Below, in pieces: positions 33,599 to 42,895 of a DNA stretch of 64,000 bases. Under the pieces are notes generated by a model. The model was not told where the DNA came from. It saw only the letters and a program-made list of their open reading frames with translations, and did not search any database. Within the stretch, counting starts at the first letter, position 1. Every line of letters begins with the position of its first letter. The position numbers and the translations under genes are program-made. The stretch is from assembly GCF_003814005.1 (NCBI RefSeq), contig NZ_CP033898.1, forward strand, positions 1,736,001 to 1,800,000, written 5' to 3'. The stretch comes from Corynebacterium pseudopelargi. Lineage in GTDB: Bacteria; Actinomycetota; Actinomycetes; Mycobacteriales; Mycobacteriaceae.

Positions 33599-34291
33599 AT
33601 GAAAAAGTCCCTGCTCGCAATCGCATCGGCAGCAGCCCTTGCATTCGGCACCGTGCAACCGGCACAGGCCGAGCCCACCGCCGTATCCTCCGAGGCACCC
33701 GGCTTGAGCGTTGAGCAACTGCTCGAACTCGCCCAGACCCAATCCCCTGAAATCCAGGAGGCAGTAAAGGCACTGCTCGAACAAGCAAAAGCTCCTGCCT
33801 TGCCCTATGCAGAATCAGAAGATGAATTCGCCGCCGCCAAGTGGGGCGACAAGAGCCAAAAGAAGGAGTTCTGGGCTCCTGCTCCAGTGTTCGGCTGCGG
33901 AATTGGCGACCTCAAAGTCTCCGGCGCATGGGCAACTGTGCAGCCTGGTCCCAACAATGGCGCAGGGCGCGTATTGGGCAAGAACAACCTGATCCATCCA
34001 TACATCCCCCACGGCCACGCCTTCTTCCACATCTTTGTAGGCGAAGATCAGCTCGCACCCGTACCTAAAGGCACCGACATGAAGGTGGCATGGCTCAACC
34101 TGAAGACCTTCAAGGGCGGCATCGATGATCTTGATGATTCTGTCCTCGGTCTAGGCATCAACGCACAGACCTCCAAGCTGGTCAAGACCGGCCAAGGCCC
34201 CGTAATCGCCGCCATCGCAGGTAAGACCGCCTACCGAGACGGCGAGGTCTGCACCGTATTCCCCGCTATCGGCTCCACCACCGTGAAGTAA
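33599..34291 (+). CDS. Secreted protein, unknown function
   Basis: 230 residues from ATG 33599 with AGGAG upstream. Sec signal peptide ending AQA (near residue 25), a helical Glu-rich segment (VEQLLELAQTQ, EIQEAVKALLEQ) and a C-terminal domain with two Cys (FGCGIGD, GEVCTVFP). Similar exported proteins with an FGCG motif occur in corynebacteria, from memory; no function assigned. Own promoter region with repeats (33484-33538) and own terminator. Confidence 0.8.
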   Translation: MKKSLLAIASAAALAFGTVQPAQAEPTAVSSEAPGLSVEQLLELAQTQSPEIQEAVKALLEQAKAPALPYAESEDEFAAAKWGDKSQKKEFWAPAPVFGCGIGDLKVSGAWATVQPGPNNGAGRVLGKNNLIHPYIPHGHAFFHIFVGEDQLAPVPKGTDMKVAWLNLKTFKGGIDDLDDSVLGLGINAQTSKLVKTGQGPVIAAIAGKTAYRDGEVCTVFPAIGSTTVK

Positions 34292-34317
34292 CACCCGCGA
34301 CAACCCAGCATCTTCAC

Positions 34318-34349
34318 GCCTCTGCACCCAAAGTGCGGAGGCTTCTTTT
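34318..34349 (+). terminator. Terminator of the secreted protein gene
   Basis: GCCTCTGCAC/GTGCGGAGGC stem with one G-T pair, five-base loop, then TTCTTTT. The rest of the gap to 34601 has no recognised gene. Confidence 0.85.
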
Positions 34350-34601
34350 CATGCGCGAACAGCACCGCTTTTCGACGTCCAACGCCGCCAATGCGCCGGG
34401 CTTGAACATTGAGGCACTGCCCACATGCGCAATGTTTTCAGCCACTCGGCTCAGCGAGAATCCGGCGGCTCAAAAGCGCAACGTTGGGCGCCCTACTTGG
34501 TTAGGATCAAGCCAATCGAGTTTGCGGCTACCGGCAGCAAAACATGATGCCGATGACCAGGCACTTTCTGAAGGAGCAACGTTTAAGGAGGAGGACAAAT
34601 C

Positions 34602-34901
34602 ATGTATCTATCACCCGGGCTAGTGAGTCAATGGTTGGAAGTACTGGGGATTCCAGCGACGGAGGACAACGTCGAGGAACAATGGGAAGCACTGACCGAT
34701 CGAATCTCGGACCTTAGATTGGAGCTCCAGGAGAGCTACACCCAGAAGTGGGAGCAATACCATCCAGGCCAGGAACTGTTCGACAACGGGGAAGAGTGGA
34801 TGGCGATGCACGAACGAGTCATGCGCCAAGCGAAGGAGCTCGCGGCCAACGAGATGTTCTTAGAACCGATCCGTATCAAGCGGATGCAGGAGATGGACTA
34901 G
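34602..34901 (+). CDS. Small hypothetical protein
   Basis: 99 residues with a strong AAGGAGGAGG ribosome-binding site before ATG 34602. Acidic, helical, rich in Trp, Glu and Met (VEEQWEALTDRISDLRLELQES); probably cytoplasmic. No family recognised. Stands alone between a secreted-protein gene and the initiator tRNA. Confidence 0.7.
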   Translation: MYLSPGLVSQWLEVLGIPATEDNVEEQWEALTDRISDLRLELQESYTQKWEQYHPGQELFDNGEEWMAMHERVMRQAKELAANEMFLEPIRIKRMQEMD

Positions 34902-34961
34902 CACTGTTGCTCGCCAGTGTTGGCAGAATCTACTCCCCCGAAAAGTAAGTGCACAGCAAGA

Positions 34962-34993
34962 AACCCCCGGTTCACTTTCGCAAACCGAGGGTT
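34962..34993 (-). terminator. tRNA-fMet terminator
   Basis: AACCCCCGGTT/AACCGAGGGTT stem with one mismatch and a ten-base loop, located ten bases after the tRNA 3' end; TTTC follows on the minus strand. Confidence 0.7.
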
Positions 34994-35002
34994 CCGGATT
35001 AG

Positions 35003-35076
35003 TAGCGGGGGCAGGATTCGAACCTACGACCTCTGGGTTATGAGCCCAGCGAGCTACCGAGCTGCTCCACCCCGCG
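35003..35076 (-). tRNA. Initiator tRNA-Met (CAT)
   Basis: 74 nt, CCA not encoded. Cloverleaf complete: acceptor CGCGGGG with unpaired first position (C1 facing U72), D-arm GAGCAGCTCGGTAGCTC, anticodon stem with three G-C pairs next to the loop (GGG..CCC around CTCATAA), T-arm GTAGGTTCGAATCCTAC. The unpaired 1-72 position and the GGG/CCC anticodon stem mark it as the initiator. Confidence 0.96.
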
Positions 35077-35198
35077 CTGCATTGCTGTGAGCATTACTGC
35101 CCTGTGCAACGTGTGATAACACTACACAGAACACCACACCCCACGCAAACTCCCTGCTCAGACGCTGGAAGTGCGTGGGGTTGGCGTCGAAAAGCAGC

Positions 35199-38162
35199 TT
35201 ATTGCTGGCCGGCTACCTTTTGGTATTCCTCGACGGCCTTGTCTAGCTCGTCAAGGGCGCGACCATATTCCTCATTGCTGCCGCCGCGGGCCTTGCGCAG
35301 ATTGTCCAAAGCGCTATTGATCTTGCCAATGGCCTCGCCTTCGCTGCCGGAGCCGCTGGCGGGCGCAGAGGGCTTCTGCTCAGACTTCGCATCCGTTTCC
35401 TCATCGGAGGAAGCAGCGCTGGACGTATCTTCAAGCTTTTCGGCTTCGCTGAGGTCCTGGGCTGCCTTAGGGTCGATACCCACCTGGCTCAAGGCCTCGG
35501 AGATGGTGGGCGCGTAACCAACCTTGCCCTGATACGACACCAGCACGCGCAGCAGCTTCGGGAAGGCCGATTCCTGTCCCTTGCGCTGCGAGTACAAAGG
35601 CTCCACATAAAGGATCTCGCCGCCGCCTACCGGGAGGGTCAGCAGGTTGCCGTTATACAGATCGTTGGTGTCCTTCCACAGGGTGCGGTCGGAGGCAATC
35701 TGGTCGGAAGACATCATCGTGTCCTGCGCCTGCTTCGGGCCTTGGGTCAAGGTGTTGGTAGGCAGCACGCGCACGGTGATCTTGCCGTAGTTATCGGGAT
35801 CCGACGTCACCGTCATGTGCGCGGCCAAGTACTCACGCTGCAAGCCGCGGAAGGGGGTGATGAGCTGGAAGGAAGCCTTCTTGCTCTCAGGATCAGAGGC
35901 CACCACATAGTACGGAGGCTGAGCCTTTTCGTTCTTGCCTTCCTTAGCGGAAGGATCGTTCGGCACAGACCAGAAGCGGTCGTTGGTGAAGAACTCGCGA
36001 GCATCGCTGACGTGGTAGCGCGCAAGCATTTCACGCTGCACCTTGAACATATCCTCCGGGTAACGCAGGTGGTTCATCAACTGCTCGGAGATATCCGACT
36101 TCGACTTCACCGTGCCAGGGAATACGCCCTCCCATGCCTTGAGCACCGGGTCATTTTCATCAAAGGCGTAGAGCTCAACGGAGCCATCGTAGGAGTCCAC
36201 CACTGCCTTGACGGAGTTGCGGATATAGCCCACCTGATCAGTGACCAAGCGCTGCTGGCCATCGCCTACGGCCTCGGAGGAATCATTGGTGGATTCAGTC
36301 AGCGAGGTGCGCTCGGCATAGGGCAGGCTGGACAAGGTGGTGTAGCCATCCACGATCCACTTGATGCGGCCATCGATCACGGCCGGGTAGGTGGTCTTAT
36401 CGGTGGTCAGCCAAGGGGCCACCTTGTGCACGCGCTCGCGGGGATCGCGGTTGTAGATGATCTTGGAGTTTTCATTGACGCGCTCTGAAAGCACCAGGTT
36501 CAACTCCTGGTACTGCACCGCATAGGCGGCACGGTTGAAGATATTGCCAATGTTCACGCCACCTTCACCCTCATAGGTGTAGGTCTCAGCATCCGTGTCG
36601 TATTCCACCGAATTGCCATCGGCAGAACCCACCACTGCGTAATCGGCGCCATCGGGGGCGTTGGCAATGACCGGACCGAAGTAGGTGCGCGGCTGATCGA
36701 GGGCCAAACCGATCTTCTTGGCCTCATCATTGGTCTTTTGTAGATCCGAGACGGTGTAGACCGGGTAACCACCACGAGCAGATCCCACATCGCGTGCAAC
36801 CTCATCCACCTGGTTGGCAGGGGCGGCCACGATGCCATTGCCGTGGGTGTACACAGTGTGGCGGTTGATCCAGTCACGCTGGTTTTCTTTCAGCGCTTGG
36901 GGGTCCAGCTCGCGGGCTGCCACCACAAAGTCGCGCAATTCACCATCAACGGTGTAGCGGTCTACCTGCAGCGATTTGGGGAAGCCATAGAAGTTACGCA
37001 ACTGCTGCTGCTGAGTGAAGGTGGGCGAAATAATCTCAGGATCGAGCAGGCGGATATTCGAAACGGTGGCCTCATCGGAGGCAACGGCTTCGGCACTTGC
37101 CCCATCGGCACCCCAGTTATCCAAGTAGGTCACCTGATCATCGGTGATGCCATAGGCAAAGCGGGTGGCTTCGATATTGCGAGAGATGTACTCGGATTCT
37201 TTTTCCGCGCGGTTGGGCTGCACGGAGAAGCGCTCCATCATCAGCGGCCACACTGAGCCGATCACCACAGCACTTAACACCATCAGCACGGTGGAAGCCG
37301 CGGGGATTCGCAGATCCTTGAGCACGATCACAGAGAAGAAGGAGAAGGCCACCACCGCGGCAATGACCATCAAGATGATCTTGGCCGGCAGCATCGCGTT
37401 GATATCGGTGTAGCTACCGCCGGTGAAGGTGTCGTGCTGGCGCTCGAGCAGCCCGTAGCGATCCAGCCAGTAGTAGGCCACGCGCAGCAGCATCCAAATG
37501 CCTGCGGTGACACCCAGTTGCACGCGGGCGTAGTTGCTTACATGCCCCTTGACGCCGGTGGCTTGATTACCGATTCGGATGCCGCCAAGTAAGTAGTGGC
37601 CCACCAAAGCGATGAAGAAGGCCAAGGCCACCAGCACCGAGAGGGTGCCAACGATCATCCACAGCATGGGCAAAGTGAAGGCGTAGAAGCCGTAGTCCAT
37701 GTGGAACTGGGGATCTTGCACGCCGAAATCTTGGCGGTTGAAAAACAGTTGGACGGTTTGCCAATTCCTTTGGCCCAAAAAGCCGCTAATGACGCCAACC
37801 ACCAGGGGCAGGACCAACAGCAGACGGTGCACACTTTGATCAATGACCTTGCGGTACTCCCCTACCGGGCCGTTAGCGCCGAGCACTTCTAACTCATCGG
37901 GGCGTCCACGATACGTCAGCATCCCCGCCAGCCAGGTAATTCCTGCTCCAAGCAGGCCGAAGGCGAAAAAGAGCCCGATGCGGGTGAGCAGCACCTTGGA
38001 AAAGACGTTGCGGAAGTTCACCTCCCCGAACCACAGCCAGTCGGTGTACAGGCCAATAAAAAGCGGTATCAGTGCGAAAAGGATCACCACGAAGGCGATC
38101 AGATTCGCCACTTTGCGCGAAGATCGCTTCTTCGCGTTCGCTTTGTTTTGCCGAGGCGCCAA
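35199..38162 (-). CDS. UPF0182 family membrane protein
   Basis: 987 residues from TTG 38162, six bases after AAGGAG; the TTG two codons upstream would touch the ribosome-binding site. Seven hydrophobic segments in the first 320 residues (including LIAFVVILFALIPLFIG), then a long extracytoplasmic domain with NGIVAAPANQVD and VEPLYSQRK, and an acidic C-terminal tail. Conserved throughout actinobacteria, function unknown. Gene order with the Lon-like protease and zinc metalloprotease matches mycobacteria. Confidence 0.93.
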   Translation of the reverse strand: MAPRQNKANAKKRSSRKVANLIAFVVILFALIPLFIGLYTDWLWFGEVNFRNVFSKVLLTRIGLFFAFGLLGAGITWLAGMLTYRGRPDELEVLGANGPVGEYRKVIDQSVHRLLLVLPLVVGVISGFLGQRNWQTVQLFFNRQDFGVQDPQFHMDYGFYAFTLPMLWMIVGTLSVLVALAFFIALVGHYLLGGIRIGNQATGVKGHVSNYARVQLGVTAGIWMLLRVAYYWLDRYGLLERQHDTFTGGSYTDINAMLPAKIILMVIAAVVAFSFFSVIVLKDLRIPAASTVLMVLSAVVIGSVWPLMMERFSVQPNRAEKESEYISRNIEATRFAYGITDDQVTYLDNWGADGASAEAVASDEATVSNIRLLDPEIISPTFTQQQQLRNFYGFPKSLQVDRYTVDGELRDFVVAARELDPQALKENQRDWINRHTVYTHGNGIVAAPANQVDEVARDVGSARGGYPVYTVSDLQKTNDEAKKIGLALDQPRTYFGPVIANAPDGADYAVVGSADGNSVEYDTDAETYTYEGEGGVNIGNIFNRAAYAVQYQELNLVLSERVNENSKIIYNRDPRERVHKVAPWLTTDKTTYPAVIDGRIKWIVDGYTTLSSLPYAERTSLTESTNDSSEAVGDGQQRLVTDQVGYIRNSVKAVVDSYDGSVELYAFDENDPVLKAWEGVFPGTVKSKSDISEQLMNHLRYPEDMFKVQREMLARYHVSDAREFFTNDRFWSVPNDPSAKEGKNEKAQPPYYVVASDPESKKASFQLITPFRGLQREYLAAHMTVTSDPDNYGKITVRVLPTNTLTQGPKQAQDTMMSSDQIASDRTLWKDTNDLYNGNLLTLPVGGGEILYVEPLYSQRKGQESAFPKLLRVLVSYQGKVGYAPTISEALSQVGIDPKAAQDLSEAEKLEDTSSAASSDEETDAKSEQKPSAPASGSGSEGEAIGKINSALDNLRKARGGSNEEYGRALDELDKAVEEYQKVAGQQ

Positions 38163-38396
38163 CGCCAACTCCTTGTATCGATGCCAGGTGTGTTCCAGCC
38201 ACGGTGGATCGCCATGGCGTGGGACAATCTAGATGTAATAGTGGTGCCCCAGTTTACGGGACGATCACGCAGAGTCCACCTTTAGGATGATCCAGAGCGT
38301 TCGCTCGCTTTTCGACGCCCCACGCGATCATCTTCTACGGCATTCACCAGCCCGAATGCGGTGGGGTGCAAAGCAGCAAGAATTGAAGGAAACACC

Positions 38397-38918
38397 ATGG
38401 AGATACCCAACTACCCGCAGCAAGCACTCAACAAAGCAATGCTTGAAGCCGTCGACTTCATCCACGCCGAAGGCTGGGACGCACCACCCACACTCTTTGC
38501 CCTGGTGCCCCGCGAACTCATCGGCGAAGACCTCCTCGAAGCAGACGACGCTCCCCTGGCCTTAGTGGTGCAAGACAATCTGCCCGAGCACATCCAACCC
38601 GGCTCCGAGGAATTGGGCGAATACATCACCCGCATCGAATGGCCCCAGGGGGTCGTAGGTGCCGTACTTGCCCAAGAAATCATGTTCCGCGACGCCTCGG
38701 TGGAGGGCGCCGAACCTGCCCCGGCGCGCCTGTTTTCCGGTGTAATCAGCCAAGCCGCCAGCGAAGAAGGCCTCGAACTGACCCTGCTGCAGCTTCGCCC
38801 AAGTGAAGAAGAGCTCGAAGCTCAGGGCGCTTTTGCCGAAGACGAGGTGGAATTGCGCGGCGGCCCTGGTGTTGCACCCGGGGTGATTGCGGCGTTGCAG
38901 GCGTCCTTTGCCCAATAG
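38397..38918 (+). CDS. PPA1309 family hypothetical protein
   Basis: 173 residues from ATG 38397 with GAAGGA upstream. Features of the family: ALVPRELI near residue 40, RIEWPQGVVGAVLAQEIMF near residue 80, and a C-terminal ELRGGPGVAPGVIAALQ. Cytoplasmic, acidic, function unknown, regularly found beside the UPF0182 gene in actinobacteria, from which it diverges here. Confidence 0.85.
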   Translation: MEIPNYPQQALNKAMLEAVDFIHAEGWDAPPTLFALVPRELIGEDLLEADDAPLALVVQDNLPEHIQPGSEELGEYITRIEWPQGVVGAVLAQEIMFRDASVEGAEPAPARLFSGVISQAASEEGLELTLLQLRPSEEELEAQGAFAEDEVELRGGPGVAPGVIAALQASFAQ

Positions 38919-39111
38919 GCTTGAGGTAGGGCTGCTGGGCTTGCTAGATCGGGCTGCCGGGCTTTCGGATCGGCCTGCTCGGCGGGCCTGTGATCTTTGC
39001 GCTGTTGCTTTGGGCTCTGCGGGAGGTGACATGTGCGAACAGCAGGCTCGTATAGGCTTGACCTGATACACCAATAATCAATGTTGCCCAATTACTTCAA
39101 GGAGACGCCTC

Positions 39112-39786
39112 GTGAAATCTCTTGCCCGCCCCCTCATTGCGCTCGCCACCGCAGCGATGCTGCCGCTTGCCGCCTGCACCAATAGCAACGAGGACACCAC
39201 CGAGCAAAGCAGCACGAGCGAGACCTCGAGCCAAAGCACCGCCACCACCAGCAGCAGCGAATCCAAGGAAGAAAAGGAAAAAGAAGGGGTGGCTGAAGCA
39301 AAGGAGGCCTTTGGCACCCTGGCACCGGAGTCGGTGTTTGAAGACTTTGATTCCTGTGAGCCCGCCGGGGTGAAAAACGCCATGGATTGCTCCGGGCCGA
39401 ATGTTGGGCAATTCCAATTCTCCCGCTCTGAGAGCAAAGCCGCGTCTATGACGCAGTTGCTGACCGAGCTGCGCAGCGCCCGAGTAGTCAAAGACACCGG
39501 CCGCGCTGTAGTGGGTTGGAATACCTTGGGTAGCACCGCTGTGATCACCGTGGTGGATAACGAAGAAGGCACTGTGCTGCAGCAGATGACTTCTACCGAC
39601 CAAAAAGATCCAGAAGAGCGCATTGAAGAACTCGATCTGCTCCAAGCCCCTGCGGTAGTAGAAAGCGAAAAGAAGCAGGCCGCAAGCTCCGAGGCCTCGA
39701 GCTCTGCGGCAACTGAATCAGAAGAAGCCGATGCCCAGGATCAAAACGACGGTGACGATCAAAACGACACCGCTTCGGATTCTTAA
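39112..39786 (+). CDS. Predicted lipoprotein with low-complexity tails
   Basis: 224 residues from GTG 39112 after AAGGAGA. Lipobox LAAC (Cys near residue 23), then a Ser/Thr/Glu-rich linker, a folded central domain (about 60-185, two Cys in DSCEP and MDCSG) and an acidic Asp/Glu/Gln tail. No family recognised. Confidence 0.8.
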   Translation: MKSLARPLIALATAAMLPLAACTNSNEDTTEQSSTSETSSQSTATTSSSESKEEKEKEGVAEAKEAFGTLAPESVFEDFDSCEPAGVKNAMDCSGPNVGQFQFSRSESKAASMTQLLTELRSARVVKDTGRAVVGWNTLGSTAVITVVDNEEGTVLQQMTSTDQKDPEERIEELDLLQAPAVVESEKKQAASSEASSSAATESEEADAQDQNDGDDQNDTASDS

Positions 39787-39807
39787 AACCTTAGAAAAGC
39801 AAAAAAA

Positions 39808-39837
39808 GAGGGTGAGCCTGATGCCAGGTTCACCCTC
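39808..39837. terminator. Terminator between convergent genes
   Basis: GAGGGTGAGCCT/AGGTTCACCCTC stem with one G-T pair and a six-base loop, A-run on the left side and T-rich on the right, serving the lipoprotein gene and the leftward protease gene. Confidence 0.85.
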
Positions 39838-39851
39838 GTTTCATGTTGTGC

Positions 39852-40901
39852 TTAGCCGCAGGTAGGCATGGCCTCTCCGCGCTGGTGGGCGCTGAGTGCA
39901 TCAATTGCCTCTTCAAGGCTGCCCACGGCAGCAACCTCAATACCCTCGCTGGTTTTTGCATCAATTTCTGCACAGTTGCCCTTTGGCGCTAAAAACACCT
40001 CGGCACCGGCATCTTTGGAGGCTTCGATCTTATGGCGAATCCCGCCAATGGGGCCGACTTTGCCTTCCTCGTTAATCGTGCCGGTGCCTGCCACGAAGGC
40101 ACCGCCGGTGATATCTGCTGGGTCGAGCTTGTCTACTACCGCCAAAGAGAAGATCAGGCCTGCAGAGGGGCCACCGATATCTTTGAGGTTGTAGGTCACC
40201 TTCATGCCATCGGCAGGCACTTGGGCCATCACGATGCCCAAAAATGCCGCATCATTGTTTGGGTGCGAGCCAAGGGTGACGTCGATGGTTTGTTCTTGAT
40301 CCTTGCGCTTGACCTTCAGCGCTAATTTTTGGCCAGGTTTTTGATCGGCAACCGCTTCTTTGACCTGCTTGGGGCTAGAAACCTGTTGATTATCAATCGC
40401 TAGGATCACATCGCCTTGTTCCAACTGATCAGCGGCAGGCCCATCGGGAACCACCTGCGCTACTTCTACTGCAAGGGGGCGATCAAGGTAGTGCATTGCC
40501 GCTGCTGTTGCAGAAGCCTCAGAGGCGGCAAAGTCTGCGCTATTGACTTCGCGCTGTTCTTCGGGGCTGACGTCTTGAGGGAAGATCTGCTCGATCGGCA
40601 CCATGGTGTTGCTCGACCAGAGTCCTTCGGCGATGGCTTGAGGCAAGGTAATGCCGCTGCTGACTGCCACCGTGGTCATATTCAATTTCCCATTGGTGGG
40701 ATCAGTGGGCGCACCTTCGATCTCTACTACCTCTTTGCCCTCTACGCTGCCGAGCGTATTAAAGGTAGGCCCTGGCGCTTCGATGGCGTAGGGCACAAGA
40801 AAATGCACATCGGTGCCGGGGATATTCGGCATGACGATCAGGGCGCTTAATGCCGCCATGGGTAAAGCACCGAGGATGAGAGTTCGTGCGCGACGTTTCA
40901 C
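39852..40901 (-). CDS. PDZ-containing Lon-like secreted/membrane protease (YlbL type)
   Basis: 349 residues from GTG 40901 (VKRRARTL); the frame is open to a GTG at 40982, but the extra 27 residues look unlike the family and no ribosome-binding site is visible for either. One N-terminal membrane anchor, a PDZ domain (about 150-215, VPDGPAADQLEQGDVI) and an S16 Lon-type domain with catalytic Ser in GGPSAGLIF and Lys in GGIRHKI. Probably cleaves envelope proteins. Convergent with the lipoprotein gene. Confidence 0.9.
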   Translation of the reverse strand: MKRRARTLILGALPMAALSALIVMPNIPGTDVHFLVPYAIEAPGPTFNTLGSVEGKEVVEIEGAPTDPTNGKLNMTTVAVSSGITLPQAIAEGLWSSNTMVPIEQIFPQDVSPEEQREVNSADFAASEASATAAAMHYLDRPLAVEVAQVVPDGPAADQLEQGDVILAIDNQQVSSPKQVKEAVADQKPGQKLALKVKRKDQEQTIDVTLGSHPNNDAAFLGIVMAQVPADGMKVTYNLKDIGGPSAGLIFSLAVVDKLDPADITGGAFVAGTGTINEEGKVGPIGGIRHKIEASKDAGAEVFLAPKGNCAEIDAKTSEGIEVAAVGSLEEAIDALSAHQRGEAMPTCG

Positions 40902-41013
40902 AGCATCACAGCGTACCTGCTTCAAGCCCCAAGCTTGTTGCAGGGCAAAGGCAAAAGGCTTGTTCGCTCTCAGCGTTGCCACCTGCCGCGTCTAAGGCGG
41001 TAGCCTAAAGACC

Positions 41014-42375
41014 ATGAAGAATAACGGCTTTGGTTTCTCTTTCAACATCGGCGATAACGATGATGACCGTAACCAGAACAACCCCATGGGTGGACTGGGC
41101 GATATGCTCAACCAGTTTGGTCAGATGCTCTCGGGCATGGGATCAACCATGAATTCCCCCGAGGGGCAAGGAGCCGTGAACTACGCCCTTGCAGAAAGGA
41201 TCGCACGCCAGCAGCTTGGCAAGGTCACGCCCGTCAGCAGCAGCGATGAGCGCGCGGTGGAGGAATCCGTTGGCCTGGCAGAGCTGTGGTTAGACGATGC
41301 CACCATCCTGCCCGCATCGGGCAATAAGGTCCAGGCCTGGAATGCCACCGATTGGCTTGAGCAGAGCTTGCCTATGTGGAAGCGCCTAGTTACCCCAGTG
41401 GCCGAGCAAATGAACCAAGCCCAGCTTGATTCCATGCCGGAAGAAGCCCGCGAGATGGTCGGCCCCATGCTGCAGGTGATGAACCAGATGTCTTCGATGA
41501 ACTTTGGCATGCAGTTGGGCAATGCCTTAGGCGATCTTGCTACCCAGACCATCGCGGGATCTGATTTCGCCCTCCCGGTAGCACCAGCCGGCACCACCGC
41601 GCTGCTGCCGAAGAACCTAAGCGAACTTACTGCGGCACTTGGCCAAACGCCGCAGGATGTGATGGTGTACCTCAGTGCCCGCGAGGCTGCTAGGCAGCGC
41701 CTGTTCCGCCACGTTCCGTGGTTGCTTGAGCAGATTGTGACCAGCGTGGAGGAATACGCGGCGGGTCTAACGATTGATACTTCGCATATTGAAGAAACGG
41801 TTCGAGAACTCAACCTCGACTCCGGTGATCCCGCAGCCATTCAAGATGCCATGGCGCAGCTACAAGGCATGGATCTGAGCCCAAAGATTACGTCCAGCAA
41901 TCAGGTAGCAACGGCACGGTTGGAAACCCTGCTGGCTTTGATTGAGGGATGGGTTGATCACGTCACTGCCACGGCTCTTGGCCAGCGGATGCCGGCAGCC
42001 AGCGCCCTTGCCGAGGCTTGGCGTAGGCGCCGCGCCACCGGAGGCTCGGCCGATAAAGTGCTCTCGCAGGTGGTCAGCATCGATATTGCTGCACCGAAGG
42101 TAAGCCAAGCTGCCGAGCTGTGGCGCCGAGTAGATGTGGCCGTGGGAACTGAGCGCCGCGATCACATTTGGGATCACCCAGATCTTTTGCCAGAAGCCAA
42201 GGACTTGGAATCTTCCGCCGAATTTATCGACGGCCTCTTAGGTGATGATTTTGATCCGATCGCAGAGATCAACGAGTTAGAAAAGTTGCTTGAGCAAGAA
42301 GGCAACAAGGATCAAAACCAAGATCCACAAGACTCACAGGATCCAGAGGATAAAGACGACCCACAAGCCCCCTAG
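41014..42375 (+). CDS. Zinc-dependent metalloprotease family protein (DUF2342)
   Basis: 453 residues. Gly/Asn/Met-rich N-terminus, then the conserved domain with the IEGWVDHVT motif near residue 311 that replaces a classical HExxH in this family, and AEAWRRRRATGGSADKVL. Acidic Gln/Asp tail. Family named as putative hydrolase or zinc metalloprotease; activity is not proved to my knowledge. Divergent from the Lon-like protease gene with about 110 bp between. Confidence 0.88.
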   Translation: MKNNGFGFSFNIGDNDDDRNQNNPMGGLGDMLNQFGQMLSGMGSTMNSPEGQGAVNYALAERIARQQLGKVTPVSSSDERAVEESVGLAELWLDDATILPASGNKVQAWNATDWLEQSLPMWKRLVTPVAEQMNQAQLDSMPEEAREMVGPMLQVMNQMSSMNFGMQLGNALGDLATQTIAGSDFALPVAPAGTTALLPKNLSELTAALGQTPQDVMVYLSAREAARQRLFRHVPWLLEQIVTSVEEYAAGLTIDTSHIEETVRELNLDSGDPAAIQDAMAQLQGMDLSPKITSSNQVATARLETLLALIEGWVDHVTATALGQRMPAASALAEAWRRRRATGGSADKVLSQVVSIDIAAPKVSQAAELWRRVDVAVGTERRDHIWDHPDLLPEAKDLESSAEFIDGLLGDDFDPIAEINELEKLLEQEGNKDQNQDPQDSQDPEDKDDPQAP

Positions 42376-42384
42376 GCAATCGGG

Positions 42385-42858
42385 TTAGCCCTGGCGGTAC
42401 TGCAACCCTTCAAGAAAGCCCCGGGCGCGTTCTGCATGCGCTACGCGCCCGGCGAGCTCCCAAAAGGCCTTGGAGTGGTTGGGCTCAATGCTGTGGGCCA
42501 ATTCATGCACGATCACCGAGTCCAACACATATTCCGGCACACCATACAGCCGATCTGAAATGCGGATTTCTCCGCTTTGGGGCGAATATGAGCCCCAACG
42601 ATGCTGTTGATTGCTCACCCACCGGATCGCACTCCATTGCGCACGGCCTTGGAGGTACTGGTGGTTTAATGCCTCTGCCTTGTGCTGCAGGCTTGCTTGA
42701 TCCTGCTGGCTTTCTAGTTTGCGCCGCAACTGTGCAATCACCGCGGCTTCTTCTTCCGGCTTCATCCCTTCAGGCACCCGCACCTGAATGCGCCCATCAA
42801 CTACTCGTGCCGCCACCGTCTTTTTGCGCCGCTTGGATCGAATAATTTCTACTTCCAT
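42385..42858 (-). CDS. YgjP-like metallopeptidase (WLM/DUF45)
   Basis: 157 residues from ATG 42858 (MEVEIIRS) with AGGAGG upstream; the frame is open to 43098, but that part overlaps the next gene. Metal-binding HELAH near residue 118 and a later His in EPNHSKAFWEL as in SprT/YgjP/M48-like peptidases, plus WGSYSPQSGEIRIS. Substrate unknown. Confidence 0.9.
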   Translation of the reverse strand: MEVEIIRSKRRKKTVAARVVDGRIQVRVPEGMKPEEEAAVIAQLRRKLESQQDQASLQHKAEALNHQYLQGRAQWSAIRWVSNQQHRWGSYSPQSGEIRISDRLYGVPEYVLDSVIVHELAHSIEPNHSKAFWELAGRVAHAERARGFLEGLQYRQG

Positions 42859-42895
42859 GCTGCGGCCTCCTGGATTAGGGGTTAGGGTATTGCTT

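Noticed and set aside
34333..34623. 96-codon rightward frame after the terminator at 34318
   Set aside because: Starts inside the terminator, has no ribosome-binding site, and overlaps the well-supported gene at 34602.
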